From assembly GCF_015832195.1 (NCBI RefSeq), contig NC_052019.1:48549016-48613015 (forward strand): a stretch of DNA of 64,000 bases, read 5' to 3'. Source of the DNA: Motacilla alba alba. Lineage: Eukaryota; Chordata; Aves; Passeriformes; Motacillidae. Position numbers and translations under genes: made by a program. Below, piece after piece: positions 40,101 through 50,388 of the stretch. The notes under the pieces are model-generated. The model saw only the letters and a list, made by a program, of their open reading frames with translations, was not told where the DNA came from and ran no database searches. How positions within the stretch are numbered: the first letter of the stretch is position 1; the number at the start of each line of letters is the position of its first letter.

Positions 40101-43100
40101 TCTCTGCTCCAGTCCTGGAAATCCTTCCAGAAGCCTCACTGCTTGTCCCAGGACCACCTCTCCAGCATTGTCTCTATTCCCTCACCCTTTTCCAGAGCAA
40201 CAGGACACAGCTGTGAACAGAAAAGCACCAAGTGCTGACCATCGCACCTGGGCCTCCAAAAGCATCCTTGAAAAAGGAGACCACCAAGCACATATTTTGC
40301 TACTTTTGTGAATGAGATTACCTATGTTCTTTAATAACTGCTAACCAAGCCCTGAAAATGGGTGCCACTGAAACACAGCATCCACAGCCAGTAAATTAGC
40401 ACATTCTACTGGCTTTGGCAGTACTAACAAGGTTACATTTACATAAAGATGAACTTCTCCATTAGTTCTTACATATCAGACACTACTTTATATGCACTTC
40501 CATATCTGGATTGCTTCTGCCAATGAGAACGGGCTAGGTTTAAAAACCAGTCAGGCATTTCTGACAATTTTAGCCAGTGACAGAATATGGAAAGCTTTTA
40601 TACCTAGAGGAAAAGAAAGAAGCTTTTCAAAATAACAGCTGTTGATGTGGCTGAGAAGATTGAAATATTAAATACAGTATCTCTGGGAATCAGGTAGAGA
40701 TGCATACAAAATACCACCACATAAATCATATAGCTATTTTACAAGTTTTCATAGAGAAGGCTGCAGTTTATTTTCATTCTTCTTTTCCAATATCAACTGC
40801 AACTGGAATCCTGTTTAATGACTATGATAAAAACATCATTTAAGCTACCAAGTATCTCACAATCATAGGAATATTATTCAACAAAGTTTGTCATAAAGAC
40901 TTTCTCAATCTCTTTAGATATTCTGAGTCACTCAAGCTAACATTAATTTACCAACTTCAGTAACACAGATATGACCTTAGCTTCAGGGGTTTTTTTATTT
41001 TGAAACCAAATAAATCTATGCCAGGAAACCCCAACACTAAATAATTGAATCAATATTTCCATTTGGTAGAAAGTCTGAGAGAAAAATCAATACAGCATAT
41101 AAATCCAGCAGAATGCTGAAATGATTAGCTGATGTAAAGTAAAACATGAAATATAAAAAAGTTTAATTATGAATTATAAAAACCTTAATATCACTCTGTA
41201 CATTAGGTTACTGTAAGAACATAAACTCCCTAAGAGAGTTTCTTGAATGCAGAATTGTGAAAGTGAGAGAACCAGTAATAATTATCTTTAGCCAACTTTC
41301 ACCCTCCTACAAATAGCAAATCATAGCAAATCCATTCAGCATTATGATTCAGTTATTATGATCCCAACTTTTCCTACTTCAACATTTCAGGGTTTTTCTT
41401 TCAAAACTCATGCAAAGAAACTAATTTAATTTTATTTATTTATTCAATTATATTTTAAATATTTATTTGGTTGTTTAAAATGTCTTGCTGATTTTGGTAA
41501 ATGCTTTTTAAATTCAGAAAAAATTTGGAACTGAAAATTACAATCTATCAGATGCAGCAAAGAATTTTACCCAAAACCATGATTTGTAAAAATCTTAGAT
41601 TATGTTTAATCTAAACCTTAGCTAATGCCAATCTTTATTTGCTCTCAAAAACCAGATCCATAAATGCACCATATTTTGTACCATATTTTGATAGTCTCCC
41701 ACTGAGATCCACAAATTCATCACTAAAAGGAATGGATAGCTGTAATCCTTTTTGTTGGGTTTTGTTTCTTTGGCTTTACGGGGAACAAAGTGGAGTATTT
41801 CAAAGGAGCTGGAAAGGCTGGCAAGGCAATACAGAAAACGATGTAAGCATTTTACCAAAGCACCATTCCTCGGGTATGAACCAATGCAGCCATTTGCTTT
41901 CACCACCGAATTTTAATAAAGAGATACTTCTCAGATTGCAAGTATTTGTAAAAAACTTGAACTTTCCATTGATCACAGAGTCATATTGCTTTGATCAATA
42001 ATTGCTGTAAGCTATTTTATTTTATATCAGTTTTGTTTTGCATTGTGTTTAATTGTTACTTTGCATAGATAAATGACTGTTGCCCCAGGATACTTTTGCA
42101 AACAAGTTGATAGTCTCAAAGGTTTTAATTATCCTGGTTAAACAGAAGTTACTACTACTGCTGCTACTTGATGGGAATTCTAATTAGTATCAAGTCTGTT
42201 TCGTTTTTCCTTTTGTGAACATATTTTAAAGATTAAGTTAAATTATATTCTGTAAATTGCATCTTTATGATGTAGCTTGTTGAAATTAAATCAGGAGCTC
42301 ATTTAGAAAGTTTGCAGAAAAATTTTAGCTACCTAGATAGTTACTGTACCTCACTCTGAGGCCCAGCAGGTACCATTAAATGAGACACATAGGTATACTT
42401 ACAGAGGAATTACCATTAGTATACTTTGCCACAGAGTAGCCATGACACTGTGTGGACTGTAGGGCTTACCCAATTAAAAACATTCTTTCAACATTAGTTT
42501 TTCAGTTACCAAAACAATGAAAAAAACAGCATTTAGCATCATCACCTCATTTAAACCCTTGCTTATTATTCAGAGGAGTAAAGGTGAGGAAATGTTAAAC
42601 ACATCTCATAGCCATAACACTACAGCTGTATCTCCTGGTGAGCACTACTGCTCTGCACAGAATTATTTCTGCATTCGAATATGATTTGAATTGCATGTGC
42701 TTTAATAAATATCAGTCATGCTGGTTAAACAAAGGGTCAAATTCCTGAATAACACAAATAACTGTGGAAATACCTTGTGTGTTGTAGGTGTCTAGGTTAC
42801 CATGTCAATGATAAATTTTAAAATTATTATGGCACACTTCTTATGCATACAGGTTTAAATGAAACCTGTTAGAGGCTTACTTAGACATACTTCAAAATAC
42901 AGGCTAAAAAATGATGGATACCATAAAGAATTTCAGAACACATTTGTTCTTTGAGCTGCACTATTTTTCTTGTGCAACAGCCTGTTTTCCTAGAACAGAA
43001 CTAACTTGTATTTGAAAGGAACCTAGCCTCATCCTTAATAGAACACTAATAATGCAATACATCATATTTTATTAATCCTTTTGTTATGAGTGTAATGCCT

Positions 43101-43943
43101 TAGGTGGTGGGTAAGGTATATTTTTCACAGGAAAATGAGATTGTCTGCACTGGAAACACAATCTATTATTTTTGTTCTGGCTTTGCAATTACAATATAGA
43201 CATCGTGCAAGGTCTGCTTGGGCTACCCACCATTCAACAAATGACACTCGAGATTTTGTGCTTTCTTAATATATGCTTTCTTCTCCTGTTATTTCTTATG
43301 TGCCACTGGGAAAGAACATGCTGCAGAGCACTGCAGTCTGCTGTGCTGATCTGAAACACAGTTCAAAACCCGATTTTTTTTCTCAATATGCGCAAAGAAT
43401 CTGCATGGCAACCAGCAAATCACATGAATGAGAACTCAGCAGCTGTAAATGGACTCTACATGAACAGCAACCTACTCCTTCCCATACAAGCTATGCCAGA
43501 AAAATTTGGTTTGATGGTGAATGAATAATAACCCCCCAAACGTGGTTTAAGATTACTTGCTTCTATTGGTTTCAGAACATACAAAAAATATCACTATAAA
43601 TGGAGAGGGATTGCACTAATATTTGTTCTTATTTTCAACCTTTGGAGTGCAGCATGTTGCTCATTGGGCATATACAGCACAAAGGATGTTTACATTACTC
43701 TCTAAACAAAAAAGAACATGTAAAATTTGTTTTCTTTTGCCTGACTTGCTTATAACCAGACATCTCAGAGGCAGGCTTCTTAATCCTGAGCCTACTACTG
43801 AGCTATTACAAATTACTTCAGTAATAAGGATTCGCAATCAAAAGATTTGATTTGTGCAATCAAAAGATTGCATACTATCTCTTGGCTCATTTAGGCACTT
43901 ACAGTCTATTTTTCTTTAATTAAAATCTGAGAAGTCAACTTAC
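37148..43943 (-). other. BANK1 intron (6,796 nt), no recognised content
   Basis: Phase 0 intron with donor gtaagt at 43943-43938 and acceptor aaacag ending at 37148. I see only unique AT-rich sequence and one small 22-bp-period direct repeat near the donor (43834-43871). Open frames inside it are short and lack recognisable motifs. Confidence 0.9.
43834..43871 (+). repeat. 22-bp-period direct repeat with small hairpin
   Basis: gcaatcaaaagatt occurs at 43834-43847 and 43856-43869. The second copy also forms a 6-bp stem (gcaatc/gattgc, loop aaaa). On the BANK1 transcript it lies about 73-110 nt into the intron after the 43944-44086 exon. Confidence 0.85.
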
Positions 43944-44086
43944 CTGACAAGTGAAAGCTATTGGGTCAGCCACTTTCTTTAAAATGGCTTCAATTTCCTC
44001 TAGTGCAGTATAGTATTCAATCTGTGCTGTCCTCTTAATGACTCCCCCACAGTAGACATTTACATATACAGGGCCAGCAGGAAAAT
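43944..44086 (-). CDS. BANK1: BANK1 internal coding exon (DBB domain, second half), 143 nt
   Basis: Fourth exon in transcript order. The acceptor is ...ttcttttgtaag, so the AG is preceded by A rather than the preferred C or T. The donor is strong (TGTCAG|GTAAGT). It has two bases of a split codon and 47 codons, phase 1 to phase 0. The peptide reads FPAGPVYVNVYCGGVIKRTA and later EYYTALEEIEAILKKVADP, ending TCQ. The FPAG-VNVYC-G motif is diagnostic of the DBB region in BANK1 and its paralogue BCAP (PIK3AP1). The following residues form the predicted helix that leads out of the domain. Upstream AG dinucleotides and the poor -3 base make this the least ideal acceptor of the six, so alternative use is possible. 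Confidence 0.96.
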
Positions 44087-44869
44087 CTTACAAAAGAACA
44101 AATCAGAACACCAGATGAAAAAATTTTACAGTCCCAGACCAGAGATCTCAGGGAATGAGTAAAAAACCAGAGAATATCACAGAAAAACACAGAGTTGATG
44201 AACTGACAGGATTTGCATTTCACAGATGATTCAGTGTAGTCAGTTTTTTTATTCCGATCTTGCAGTCTAACATCAGAAAGCTGACAAAAGAAAATACCCA
44301 TCTTTAAATCTGTACAAAGCAAAGCTATTGTATTGCTTCACATTAGAAAGGAGATGAAAACAGAATGCTTAAAATTTCCAACTGTCCTTTGATAGACTGA
44401 TGACCTATAATCAGCTCCCTTATGCCTACATGTTAAGGAAAAGTGCATTTATCACAAGGAGAGCAATCGCTATTCATCTTATGAAACATTTTTCTTAATT
44501 GCAGTCAAGATTCTCAAAATTGTATTTGAGCTAGGCTGCAGAAATTGCAGTATAATTAATCCATTCCAGTTGTTTACCTTGCAAAAGCCAAGGAGAGAGG
44601 CACTTGTATTCTGTTACTTAAGCATGATTTGCTCTGTGTGCGCAGCACAAGCCTGCTTTATGAGCACATTTCCCAAGCCATTAGTGCTTGTTGTGCCAGG
44701 CATTCTGCTGGGCCATACTAGCACAGTCTTCTTAAAATACTAACTCTGCCCACAATACAGTGAAAAAAGGGGCAATTCTGAAAATGGAGAAGAGGATTAG
44801 GGCCAGGGAAACTAGACTAATAGTACATCACATTAAATCACTTAAATGGAAACTGTCCAAATGTGGCCT

Positions 44870-44907
44870 TAAAAAAAAAAAAACAAACAAAAAAACCAAC
44901 AAAACAC
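44870..44907 (+). repeat. A-rich tract
   Basis: Thirteen A followed by interrupted A runs with C (caaacaaaaaaaccaac). It could be a degraded poly-A tail, but I see no retrocopy body upstream. Low complexity is the safest call. Confidence 0.85.
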
Positions 44908-45341
44908 AGCATTTCTCCTATAACATCAGATCAGGTGGACCTAAAACAGGATACTTCCAGATTTCCACTTTTCCAGGTTTTAAAACAGAATAAACACCAA
45001 ACACAAATGATATATGAAACATAATTAAACTTAACTACAGGTCTCTGACAATTTATTCATATTTCATTAACTTTTTACATTTTATTTCTTCAACTACTGC
45101 AGAAACCTTTTTGTGATCAACAGTGATCTCACAAAAAAAATAAATTTGGAAGACTCTTTTAAGATCTGTGCCAGAAGAGTGCAGCTTTTGTTCTCTGAAA
45201 TCCAGCTACAGATGGAAATTCCCTGCTTGTTTGATACTTTCCAGTCAGGTTTCTAAAAACAAACTCTGCACCATCACAATGATAAAGAACTCTCAGCCCA
45301 CATGTGGCCATCATCTCAGGACAGTGTTCAGGATGAAGATC

Positions 45342-45851
45342 TCAGAATCAATTAGGTTGGAAAAGGCCTCCAAGATCATTGAGTTCAACTTCTGATGGAC
45401 CACCAACCTGTCAACAAGACCACGGCACTTGTGCCACATGCAGTCATTTCTCAAACACCTCCAGGGATGTGACTCCTCCACCTCTCTGGGCAGCCTGTTT
45501 CAATGCTTAACAAATGTTTCCGTGAAGAAATTCTTCCTGATGTCCAACCTGAACCTCCTCTGGCACAGCTTGAGGCCATGTCCTCTTGCCCTGTCACTGA
45601 CTGCCTGGGAGAAGAGATCAAATCCCACCTGGCACAGACTCCATTCAGGTAGGTTTTAGAGAGTCATCAGCCTTTTCTCCAGGCAGAACAATGCCAGCTC
45701 CTTCAGCTACTCCTCATGTGAGTTACTCTCTAGACCCTTCCCCAGCTCCACTGTCCTTCTCTGGACACAATCCAGCACTTCAGTGTCTTTCTCGAAGTGT
45801 GGGGCCCAGAACTGGACACAGCACTCAACTGGTACAGTCTCACCAGGGCCA
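45342..45851 (-). mobile_element. CR1 LINE fragment, 5'-truncated
   Basis: Read on the minus strand, the element ends with GATCTTGGAGGCCTTTTCC followed by AACCTAATTG, the standard 3' end of avian CR1 retrotransposons. Upstream are the usual blocks: 'aggctgcccagagaggtgg', 'aggaagaatttcttcacgg' and, at the 5' limit, 'ggccctggtgagactgtacc'. About 510 bp remain, so nearly all of ORF2 is missing, as is normal for 5'-truncated copies. Several small indels and stop codons make it inactive. It lies in the intron between the two DBB exons, in the same orientation as BANK1. The 5' boundary is uncertain by about 20 bp. Confidence 0.93.
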
Positions 45852-46642
45852 AGTCACAGAAATCATCAGGTCACAGAATTACCAAAACATAGCTCCAAGA
45901 AGCCACAGTGGTAAATTGTAGCCTATTATTGTAGTATTTCCTCCTGTCTAAGGTTATATTGCAGTAATTTTATAACAAAATGTTATGTAAGTTCCTCTGG
46001 CAATTCACAGCATGCAGCCCAATAGCAAACTATACTCTGAATACATAGGTGAGAAATGTTTTCATTCTTAACTCGCATCAAGAATGGGGATAGGTGTGCC
46101 CCTAAAATCTGCACAGATCTTCTAACAGAGAAACTATTAAATAGTTGAAACTGTTATCAACTGCTAATGGATGGAGCAATAGAAAAAAACCATTAGGAAC
46201 TAGCAAAGATGAGTGATACAGAAAAATTACATGAATGTGAACAGAGAAAAGAAACTATTTCCTGCATCAGTAAGAATTATGGAGAGGAGAACAACCAGAT
46301 TTACTGCATTAATATAAAATGACACATTTAGTAACAGAGTAATAAGAAAATAATATTACGTTTGCATTTTATGGCAGTAATTTTGGAGATTGCTAATCCG
46401 TAACTAATCAATGTCATTTTAAGACTGCCACCTGCCATTTAACCACAGAAAATGAATCTAATAGAACCTAGGTTCCTATAAATCACAAGGCCTTGCTTCT
46501 CTGCATTATTAAAAGTTATGTGTGCAAAATTCATTTACAGGAAGCACCCACAAAATAGCAGAAAGGGAAACTACTTATCAGAAAACGTGAAGAGAGTTGA
46601 AGCTTTTTAGTTTTTCTTAAAGGTAAAGAATATTTTTCTTAC

Positions 46643-46781
46643 CTAGGGCTTTCACATATTTGACCTTCTTGTTCCAAGAGGCTGTCTGCATTCTAATTTG
46701 TTGATTATCTGTTATGAATTCAATTTCTAGAGTTTCTTCATCTATTTCCTCTTTCAACAGAATGAATATTTCACCAGGGTT
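46643..46781 (-). CDS. BANK1: BANK1 internal coding exon (DBB domain, first half), 139 nt
   Basis: Third exon in transcript order. The acceptor attttaattttgtag is followed directly by codon AAC; the donor is CTAG|GTAAGA. It has 46 full codons plus one base (phase 0 in, phase 1 out). The peptide begins NPGEIFILLKEEIDEETLEI and continues through a TASWNKKVKYVKAL stretch. NPGEIFI and WNKKV are strongly BANK1-like in my memory of the mammalian protein. The spacing fits the beta strands of the DBB Ig-like fold. The single trailing G completes GAT (Asp) with the next exon, replacing the Glu usual in human. Only 1,126 nt of intron separates this exon from the previous one, the shortest intron in the window. 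Confidence 0.96.
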
Positions 46782-47907
46782 CTACAAAATTAAAATATGT
46801 TCCCATTAGTCCTTCAGAAAATTATATTGTAAGCATAACATTATATTGAAAGTGTTTTGAAAGAACTTACTTTCACCAACAGCTTGATGCAAAAAAAAAT
46901 GATACTACCAAAAAATGAAGGTATCTAATGGCTTCCTTTAGTATTTCATTTACAAGAAAGACACAAGTAATGTAGGATTTTAAATTCAGCTTAATAAGAA
47001 TATTTTAAAACAGTATTTTAAATGCATATGTAGGTGAACTGTTACTGCCACTCTACTTCATAGTCTAGAAAATGACATCCATCCTAATAAGAATAACCTA
47101 AAATACTTTAGACCCACTTAACCACTTCCAGTACGGTGACAGTAGATAGAAGCAGCAGGTGATGTGAGACAACAGCCTTTTCCACTTTCTGAACCAGAGG
47201 CAACATCACTCCCTTAAAACTGTACTGATCTCAACAATGAAATAACGTGTGTAAATCATCTTTAAAAGACAGACAGCAAAAAATATCCATGACATTCTGT
47301 GTACACTGCAACCTCCATACTTTACTGTGGCCACTCACATGAAGGAATGCCATGCTGGATTTTTTACTTCCTCTGTTTATGCTGTCACATGCTCCTCACA
47401 GCCACTCTGATTAAAAGCATATATGAACATTTATGTCCACTGCATAGGCATGCAGACACGTACATATAAATATTTCTGATTTAATTTAAACTCAAACTAG
47501 GTCTGTGCTGACACAAGCCCTGTGTAAGTCATGGTATAGACACATATGCATGTATACATACACCCATCCTGGATTCTTGCCAGGACAAATTCCACATCTC
47601 TCAAGAAGTGCCTGATTATTTGCTCCCTCTGAAGTATAAGGCCCACATGACAGTAATTCTTCAACTCAAGCTGCTAAATAACTCCAATAGAGCTCTCTCC
47701 AAACTACTTTACTTCCAAAACTTTTCACTGCAGTGTGGATGCAACACAAAGGCAAAATAAATCCCACTGCAGTCTAGGTGCATTCTTATTTTGGTCCCTT
47801 GACAATTTTGGAAACAAATAGCAGATATGGTATCAATGAGATTGCAGCAGGAGGATGAGAAGAACAATGACACTTATCCCAGAGATTTTAGGATCCAGAA
47901 GTCTTAC
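46782..47907 (-). other. BANK1 intron (1,126 nt), unique sequence
   Basis: Phase 0 intron with donor gtaaga at 47907-47902 and acceptor ttttgtag ending at 46782. No repeat or secondary feature is recognised. Confidence 0.9.
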
Positions 47908-48056
47908 CTCACATGGTATTCTTCTCGGAAGCACCAATATTGACTGCTCATTACTTTCTAATCTTTCACAAAGTACCTCTGTTTTAAAAGTGAGGTCTGT
48001 TTCTTCTGATGCTCCCCTGACATCTGACAATTTAATATCAGAGATAGTCTGGTGAT
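47908..48056 (-). CDS. BANK1: BANK1 internal coding exon (entry to DBB domain), 149 nt
   Basis: Second exon in transcript order. Acceptor ttatttatttcag, donor TGTGAG|GTAAGA on the minus strand. It enters in phase 1 (two bases of a split codon, then 49 codons) and leaves in phase 0. The peptide starts HQTISDIKLSDVRGASEE and ends with LVLPRRIPCE. The terminal IPCE runs straight into NPGEIFI of the next exon, a join shared with BANK1 of other vertebrates as I remember it. The Glu/Asp/Ser-rich first half is probably a flexible linker. The last dozen residues open the DBB (Dof/BCAP/BANK) domain, an immunoglobulin-like fold used for self-association and partner binding in B-cell adaptors. Confidence 0.93.
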
Positions 48057-49555
48057 CTGAAATAAATAATGTGAAATGAGAACATTGATAATTAGCCTAA
48101 ACCAGCAAAACATGGCAATGATGTGGTTTCCAATGTATTACTCATATGGGACTTGGAGTCACATTAAGGACAGCACATGAAAGCCTGGCAAAATTCCCTT
48201 AATGTAAATGTGATGAGATGACCTCTTCTGATGAAGAGCTTGCCTCTGAAGTTTTGATCCTGCACCCTTGATTTACATGAACAGGCTCTGCACATATGCT
48301 TTGTCTTCCTAAAACAAAAAGGGACATAGCTTTTAGACTGAAATAGTTGTGAACAGCAAAGTCAGGGAGATCACCCAGTTCTGTCATCTCAGAATGTTCA
48401 TACACTAAGACAAAACAGGATTTTTACCACTCTTCCTTTCTTTATATGTAAATAAGTACATGATATATGTTTACAACATCAACCCACCTGTCTAGAGGAA
48501 GTGTTTACATGAGAGCAGTGACATCTGTAACATGATACTATGACAGTAGGCACAGATTCCATGGCCTTTGCCTCCCTTAATGGACAAAAGGCTGGGTGGA
48601 AGCCATACATCTTTTAAATAGGATAATCTGTGTTTGGAAATGCTATGCCAGTTATAAAAGTAGCTTGCAATCAGTTTCTCCTCTGTTTGGCTGTACCAGA
48701 AAAGGCCCAAGAGCCTTTAGTGAATATAGTGAATCCTTCACCACATTGCAGAATTTTAATCATGAAAAAGAACTGCCAACTAGCCGCATCTACAGAGCTC
48801 TGACTAAGCCTGGGTTTTAGCAAAGGCATCCTTTACCTGCTCTGTCTCAGCTGTATCATTACTCCTCCTTTCCAGACACTTTATTACCCTGTGTGAAACA
48901 CTCCTGCCACCCATCTCAAAGGACTGCAGCAGCTCTTCCTCACGGAGGATTAGTCAGTATACTGCAGTCACCTCGTTAGGTTATTGATATAATTTCATGC
49001 AGTCCAGAGTTTGAAAATCTAGACTGGCTGGCGAGACAATATCCTGAGAGACATCCACACTGTCTTGCATTACTGTAAATTATGAAAGACTCACAGTCAA
49101 TTACATTCAAGGATACAAAGAACTTTTGAGGTACGTCTTTTCCTCTTAAATGGATATAGAATAGTAAAATAAATTAGTGATGGGCAGAATACAGAACAGT
49201 AGCAATTCGGCTTTGCTCAAAGAAGTACCACAGCCATTTTGCATTTCTTTGAAAAGGTGCCCAAGTGACTGAGGTACACAAACCATACAGTGCTCCTAAG
49301 TGGCACAGAAACCTTTCCAGACAGTGTCAGTACTGGCAATCTACAATTAGCTTTCTCAATTCTCACTTACCTTTACTTCCCCCATATGCACCAGTTCATC
49401 TGATGCAGGATGCTTCCTTGCCTTACCAGTCTTGCCTTGCATAAGGCATAGATTTAATAAAGTACCAGTGTAATAAATGTGTCCACTAAATACAGCTACG
49501 CCGTGGCATCCTATTGTAGAATCTTTTTTATCCAGGGATATGCTTTAATTCTTGA

Positions 49556-49586
49556 AGGTAGGAGGGAGGGAAGGAGGGAAGGAAGT
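49556..49586 (+). repeat. Purine tract of GGAGGGA / GGAA units
   Basis: Imperfect tandem purine repeat in about 31 bp with only one pyrimidine near the start. It reads as pyrimidine-rich on the transcribed BANK1 strand, inside an intron and far (about 1.5 kb) from an exon. Confidence 0.85.
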
Positions 49587-50067
49587 CAAATGTCTACGGT
49601 TCCTTAAAGAAGCTGAAGTTTCATTTAACATCTAATCTAAGTTAAGCGGGTTCAATGACCATCATGAGCTAGTAAAAACTGCCCATCCTACTCCTTCTTA
49701 TATTCTCATACCTTTAAGGTAAAAAAGTTCTGAATTGAAGCTGTGAATTCAGCATAGGTTGTTAAAATTACACTGAACCTACATGTAGATGTACTTTAGT
49801 AAAGTAGCATTAATTCCATTTGCTTTAATTCACTTTAAAAATTAAATAGGCTACACTGAACAAAGGCTATTCTGTTTCTGAATGAGAACCCACACACAGT
49901 TCAATGAAGTTTAATGAATCCAGCTCAGAATACAAGCGTAGTAATTTCTCTGATTATCACTGAGAAAACTAGATTTTATTTAGCACTGCCCTTTAGAAAA
50001 ATGAAGCCCTGAACTCTTGCTGAGAAAAATGGTTATGATATCTTACAGCAGCCTTACAGTACCTAAA

Positions 50068-50388
50068 CAGGGCCTACAGGAAACATGGAGAGGGACTTGT
50101 TACAAGGGCATGTAGGGATAGGACAAGGGGGAATAGCTTCAGACTCAAAGGCGGAGGGGTTAGTTTACATATATCAGGAAGAAATGCCTTACAGTGAGGG
50201 TGGTGAGACACCAGCACAGGTTGCCCAGAGCAGTTGTGGATGCTCAATACCTGGCAGTGTTCAAGGTCAGGCTGGATGGGCTTTGAGCAACCTGGTATGG
50301 TAAAAGGTGTCAATGTCTGTGGCCAGGGGATTGGAGCTAGACTTTAAGGTCCTGTCCAACCCAAACCTTCCTATGATCCTGTGATTAT
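50068..50388 (+). mobile_element. CR1 LINE fragment, 3' end, antisense to BANK1
   Basis: The plus strand shows the CR1 3' portion in order: 'gtgagggtggtgagacacc', 'caggttgcccagagcagt', 'gtgttcaaggtcaggctgg', 'gtcctgtccaacccaaacc', then the terminal octamer-like repeats 'tatgatcctgtgatt'. About 320 bp is kept, with the 5' end truncated. The 3' sequence 'ccaacccaaacc' places it in the same type of subfamily as the element at 59611. It is the only young CR1 here in the opposite orientation to the gene. Confidence 0.93.

Larger units (their letters stand above)
44087..46642 (-). other. BANK1 intron (2,556 nt) carrying a CR1 fragment
   Basis: Phase 1 intron with donor gtaaga at 46642-46637 and acceptor gtaag ending at 44087. 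It contains an A-rich tract (44871-44907) and a CR1 fragment in gene-sense orientation (45342-45851). The remainder is unremarkable. Confidence 0.9.

Noticed and set aside
28463..48056. Exons could belong to PIK3AP1 (BCAP), the paralogue with the same DBB-ankyrin order
   Set aside because: NPGEIFI, WNKKV, EATWA and HGHKEL fit BANK1 better than BCAP as I remember both families. A reciprocal protein search would confirm it.
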